A stretch of DNA of 64,000 nt from Fulvia fulva (taxonomy: Eukaryota; Ascomycota; Dothideomycetes; Mycosphaerellales; Mycosphaerellaceae). Under the pieces are notes generated by a model that saw only the letters and a list, made by a program, of their open reading frames with translations, made no database searches and was not told the origin of the DNA. The DNA is taken from contig NC_063019.1 in the NCBI RefSeq assembly GCF_020509005.1, positions 3,410,001 through 3,474,000 on the forward strand. The letters run 5' to 3'. The position numbers and the translations under genes are program-made. How positions within the stretch are numbered: the stretch's first letter is position 1; every line of letters starts with the position of its first letter. This document shows positions 60,233 to 64,000 of this stretch, piece by piece.

Positions 60233-60498
60233 TAGTAAATATAGCGATTACTAAAGATAGACAATATTAAACAGGTACGGGTAGATAGTAGCGGAGTAGA
60301 GTAAGAGATCAATCTTTAACTAACTAATAGTACGAGTATATAGTAATATATTAGGAACTAATATGTTGATTGTGTTAGATGTCTATCTAAGCTAAAGGGG
60401 AGTAAAGGTATCTCCCTATAAGCTGAGTTATCGTAGATACCTTAGGCTACTAGATCACTTCCTAATTGTTGACTCCCTTTAAGATGCTACATCTTAAC
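60233..60498. other. Unassigned DNA between gypsy E and LINE B5
   Basis: Right-hand continuation of the DNA into which E inserted (45945-46582). The first ~70 bp continue the plus-strand relic. From about 60360 the sequence is less RIP-altered (CA and TG reappear), and a GATGCTACATC palindrome lies near its end. No family is recognised; it could include an LTR end. Confidence 0.4.
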
Positions 60499-61956
60499 AA
60501 TATATAAGCTTCTATCTAGATATAGGGGTATACGACTAACCCGGTAAATTAGCTTATAATCCTCGGACTATAGGTAGACCCGGCGCTACGGTAGAGGAAG
60601 TACGTATAGGTAATATTACGGGAAGCTAAACAGAATATAGTATTATACTAGAGGCTTACTACGTCTATATAGGAAGCGGACTTTCGGTAGTTACGACTTC
60701 TATATACGGCTATTATACGGCTAGTCCTTACCTATAGTAGCTAAGTGTAGTCCTTAGGCGAGAGGGCCTGCCTATCGAAGGGACTCGTTACGCCGCTAGT
60801 AAAGATCTAAAACTAATGCCTAAGGAAGGTTACCGGGGCATATAAGTCAATACTAACGAGGATGCTTAAGCACGAGACCGCTATACCGCCGATCGACCTA
60901 TATATCTAGGGACTACGGACCTCCTACTTAGGCAAGTCGGTATAGTACCTAGTATAGAAGGTTATCGTAAGTATAGTCGTAAGGGCCCGCGAATTAGAAC
61001 TAGCGTATAAGGGCATTCGACCCGGAAACGAGCCGAACTACCGGGTAAGGGACGAATAGCTAGTAATATAATAGGAAGGTAAGAAATCGTTTATAGAGTA
61101 ACTATAGAAAGAGAGGTAGAATAACTAGGGTATAGGGTATAGTAGACGCCCTTAGCTAGCGGGATAACCTAAGGAATAGTTAGCTACGAAATCCGCGGTC
61201 AAGTACCCTCCGAAGCTTATCTACTACCGCCTTACGAGGGTATAGAGTAGTATAGTAACCTAACTACGAAGCGAATATATCGGCCTCTAGGGGTACCTAT
61301 TATAGAGGAAGGTTCTAGGATATATGAATACTAGCTACCCCTACGGCTATTACTCCTAGAACGTACGGTACGTACTCCTCGTCTATCCGAGGTAGTCGCT
61401 AGGAAGGGGGAAGTAGATAGTAAAGGCGAGGAACCGGACGATTAGGGCACTTCTTAATAACGTTAAGGACCTACGGCGTAATATAAACTAGATACTAGAG
61501 AAGGGCTGGCTAGAACAGTACCGCCTAGTAGGAGTAGTATAGGAAAAGAGGACACGGCGTAGCGCGACGAGACCGACTAGGAGCGGGGGCTAACGGGGTA
61601 GTAATATAGACTATATACGTTTAGAGGGAAAGCTAATCTAGATAAGGAGAAGTCGGGTACGGGAAGGGTTTTCACCTATTCGGGTATTCCTTTATATATA
61701 ATAATAGATATATACCTATATAGGCCAAATAGTGTAAGGGCGCGCGTACTATAGGGTCCGAATGAGATAGTTGTTGTTCTACGAAGCTACGAAAGAGGAG
61801 CGCGAGGCGCGGCGAAGTTATAAAGCAAAGCCAAGCCGCGCTAACCCGATGCAGAAGGTCCGCGGTTCAGCCGGGCCGACGTAGCTATAGTGAGGGGTCG
61901 CGGGCTACCTGTGACAAATAGGGTCCTAGAATAGGGGAATAATAAATCTATCTATC
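60499..61956 (+). mobile_element. LINE B5, 5'-truncated, RIP-disabled
   Basis: It matches LINE B2 from about 25085 (AATATATAAGCTTC) through the C-terminal part of ORF2 and the 3' UTR to a (TATC)n tail at about 61945-61956. It is interrupted in the 3' UTR by solo LTR G3. The left flank does not match the right flank (TATTTCTAGGC), so no target duplication is visible. Confidence 0.82.
61733..61916 (-). repeat. Solo LTR G3 (184 bp), not RIP-mutated
   Basis: On the plus strand it runs TGTAAGGGCGCGCG...ACCTGTGACA, with a perfect 5-bp duplication AATAG at 61728-61732 and 61917-61921. The termini keep TG...CA and the body keeps CA/TG words, unlike G1 and G2. It is therefore a young insertion into an already mutated LINE. 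Confidence 0.87.
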
Positions 61957-62230
61957 TATTTCTAGGCTATTAGTAGTTCGCTAAGTAGTATATTCTAGGC
62001 TATTAGTAGTGTACTAAAGAGGTCGTCGTAGGAGGTTAGTAGAGAGTTAAGAGACGGGGGTACGATATATTAGGGGATCGGTAGTAGGTTTATAAATAAG
62101 GTAGAAATTGCTTTAACCTACCTCGAAACTTTATTCGACTAGCGCGCGTAATTAGCGCGGTCTTTTCGTGTTTCCGCGGTCTCGCCGAGATAGCCGGGGT
62201 CGTTCCCGCCAATAGCGCGGTCTCTCCGCA
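61957..62230. other. Transition from RIP-mutated nest to normal DNA
   Basis: No gene. It contains a ~16-bp direct repeat TCTAGGCTATTAGTAG, at about 61961 and again about 30 bp downstream. TA-rich, CA/TG-poor composition persists to about 62130 and fades over the next 100 bp. A threefold word ending GCGCGGTCT/TC recurs at 62155-62225. Confidence 0.6.
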
Positions 62231-62309
62231 TGCTATCACGTAATGCTATCGATCGAGAACCGCGAAGGTTCGGCCGTCTTTGCGTCTAGGGAACGGGATG
62301 GAAGCCGAG

Positions 62310-63251
62310 CTATTCAGCCAAGGATCCTCCGACTTTGCGGTCTTCTGGCCGCCACTGAAGCATGCCTCGTACCATCCTCAGAAAATCTTCCTCCTCCTTG
62401 CCTTCGAACGAAGTCTCCCGGTCCTCGAGACTGCTTTGGGGAACCGTCACATCTGCAATGAATTGACCTGCTTACTGTCAGCCGGGAGTACTCGCAACAT
62501 GGGTGCTCGTTCATGACACTCACCATCCTTGTCAAAGAACTCATCAACTCGGCGACCTCGCTGAAGAAGATCAAGAGGCGGCGGACCCAGCGAACCGATG
62601 AGCTCGGCGAGATGTGCACGAGTAGAGTAACACTGCAATCCGGGATCCTGGCCCACGAAGAGGTACGAATTTTCGAAGACGGTCCAGATCTAACAGCAGT
62701 CAGTCGATGCATGTAACGACGTGGGGTCGTGTTCAAGCCTACCATAACTCCAACGTTCCAGATGGCTCCTGTACGAGACACCGATGGCTCCCATTCTCGT
62801 GCTCGATAGTGAACATGTCGATGGCGGAGCGCACATAGCGACGACCTGGGTGCTTGGTGTTGGCTTGAGAGATGGTCTTGTACGCCTTGAACTCATCATC
62901 GTGGTCTGCACCACGCTTGTAGACTTTCAAGGCTACATGTCGGTGCGCCCAAGATCTGTTAGGGATGTATCTCGAGACCTGTTGTGTGGCTCACTGCATA
63001 TCTCGAGCCAGCCATACTGTAGAAGTGGAGCCAAAGCCAAGTTTGCCAGCGACCTGATAGCGGGAAGCGATTGTCTCGCCAATCTGCACCGGATAGAAAA
63101 GGCCTCGTTGAAAGTCCACGAGTCGCTCTTCTTCGAGTATGATGCTCTTGTGGACTATCGGGAGATCGCTGGTGGGAAAGTGCAAAGGTGTGAATTTGGT
63201 GGTTGCAAACCCTGGCATGGCGCTCTTCAGCCACTTTCGGATGATGGACAT
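62310..63251 (-). pseudogene. SRPK-like protein kinase pseudogene lacking its catalytic core
   Basis: Minus-strand relic of a fungal SR-protein-type Ser/Thr kinase. Exon 1 (63251-62995) encodes the N-terminus and glycine loop (RYQVAGKLGFGSTSTVWLARDMQ). After a putative 39-nt intron (62994-62956), exon 2 gives HVALKVYKRGADHDDEFKAY with the VALK lysine, on to SHRCLVQEP near 62765. The reading then jumps to IWNVGVM in another frame, so the HRD, DFG and activation-loop regions (roughly 150 residues or more) are deleted with a frameshift. The 3' part is orderly: intron 62742-62690, exon 62689-62524 (FVGQDPGLQCYSTRAHLAELIGSLGPPP), intron 62523-62468, exon 62467-62310 (SLEDRETSFEG, MLQWRPEDRK, stop TAG). 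A second small frameshift alters the usual EDPWL end. There is no RIP bias. Confidence 0.85.
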
Positions 63252-63532
63252 GGCGCTGTAGTGTGTAGACGAACTCGAATTTACATAGGTTTGCTTGAGG
63301 TGAGGACTGGCGTGGTCGATGCGCAGCAGCGGGATATTTGTGGGAGTTCAAGCGGGCTGGGCGCCGTGGCGAAGCGCCGTTGCAGCATAAAGTGAATGGT
63401 AAAGGGTGAAATCCCCGCTGACGGGCTTGTGAGACAGCATAAATAAGAACTTTCGCGGTCTCTCACGAACTTCCACATCGCCGCATAGATACTTCAGTCC
63501 TGCTCCTTGACCACCAAGTTTCTCAGCAAACC
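63252..63532. promoter_or_regulatory. Divergent intergenic region
   Basis: About 280 bp between the kinase relic (minus) and the RING gene (plus). An A/T-rich CATAAATAAGAAC lies about 95 bp before the RING start and could serve as a TATA-like element. The CAAACC just before the ATG is a plausible fungal start context. No other motif is assigned. Confidence 0.4.
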
Positions 63533-64000
63533 ATGACGCTTCCAACACAGGATGCCTTCCTCGCGGGACTCCAGCAAAAGGACTGTCCAATCTGCTACGA
63601 GCTCATCACAGGTCCAGTCCAGCTCGAGTGCGGCCACATCTTCTGTCTAACATGTGCACGAACGTGGTTCGCTACGTCCTCGACGTGTCCAAACTGCCGC
63701 GCCGCGCAATACGAGCACGAAGCTCCTCCCGCACGAGGAGAGGTCGTGGTTGATGCGGAAGGCTGGCTGGTGTTTCCAGGAGATGCGGGAGCGATCTATC
63801 GTATTAGGCGTCTCGAGAACCCCTTGGATGTCTCCCCGGAGGCACGTATTATATTTGGACACGATAATGGCTGGTATGAGGTACAGCGTATCGACGGCGG
63901 TGATTATTCAGATGAGGCGGATGAGGAGGATGACAGTGGTGCTGACGAGGACGACTTTGACGACGATCTCATCGATCATATTGATGGCGTTGAGGTCCAA
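63533..64000 (+). CDS. RING-finger protein, partial (continues past the window)
   Basis: An open frame of 156 codons from the ATG at 63533 to the window end, with no stop. Residues 18-55 form a C3HC4 RING: C18-C21, C33, H35, C38-C41, C52-C55 (CPIC, ECGHIFCLTC, CPNC). This kind of zinc-binding domain usually recruits an E2 enzyme in ubiquitin E3 ligases. A middle segment (~65-125) is unassigned. From ~128 the chain is strongly acidic (runs of D and E, such as DEADEEDD and DEDDFDDDL). Codon usage is normal, with no RIP. The start is the first ATG in frame, preceded by CAAACC. Function beyond likely E3 activity is unknown. Confidence 0.85.
   Translation, partial: MTLPTQDAFLAGLQQKDCPICYELITGPVQLECGHIFCLTCARTWFATSSTCPNCRAAQYEHEAPPARGEVVVDAEGWLVFPGDAGAIYRIRRLENPLDVSPEARIIFGHDNGWYEVQRIDGGDYSDEADEEDDSGADEDDFDDDLIDHIDGVEVQ

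Noticed and set aside
62155..62235. Recurring GCGCGGTC words as a possible tandem regulatory repeat or RNA gene
   Set aside because: Only a few short, unevenly spaced matches and no convincing stem or promoter boxes.
62243..63590. Overlapping frames of 63-203 codons on both strands around the kinase relic
   Set aside because: The plus-strand frames are antisense to kinase exons. The larger minus-strand ones read through introns in wrong frames. The exon model with conserved kinase words explains the region better.

Overview
This window looks like a repeat nest in a filamentous ascomycete (Pezizomycotina), running into ordinary gene-bearing DNA only at its right end. About 62 kb is made of retrotransposons. 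Nearly all carry the signature of repeat-induced point mutation (RIP): CpA/TpG are scarce, TpA is abundant, CpG is spared, and reading frames are full of TAG/TAA stops. The species cannot be named from the sequence.

The layout is nested. Family letters are mine. From 1 to about 2318 are a Ty1/copia fragment (I) and the integrase end of a chromodomain Ty3/gypsy element (J, minus strand). J is broken by a LINE (B4). B4 is split at 2869/41913 by a gypsy chromovirus (H, minus strand, 2870-41912, 185-bp LTRs). H holds two further LTR elements. One is gypsy C (6647-17860, plus strand), whose 5' LTR carries LINE A. The other is copia F (21205-41668, plus strand), whose 5' LTR holds a head-to-tail LINE pair (B2/B3) and whose reverse transcriptase holds two more LINEs (Bm, D1). 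To the right, the rest of B4 is cut at 45780 by a small LTR (G1). Unassigned DNA follows, then gypsy chromovirus E (46583-60227), itself hit by solo LTR G2 and LINE D2. Last come a 5'-truncated LINE (B5) and a young solo LTR (G3). Target-site duplications support most of this order.

The one intact mobile element is LINE A (6744-11651, minus strand). It is not RIP-mutated, has full ORF1 and ORF2 joined by an ATGA overlap, and is flanked by a perfect 14-bp duplication. It is a candidate active, recently arrived Tad1/I-like non-LTR retrotransposon. LINE families A, B and D all end in a (TATC)n tail rather than poly(A), and insert at targets beginning TAT.

From about 62230 the composition becomes normal. 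A minus-strand SRPK-like protein kinase (62310-63251) keeps its introns but has lost its catalytic core and changed frame, so it is a pseudogene. A RING-finger gene (63533 to beyond the window end, plus strand) appears intact and is divergently oriented.
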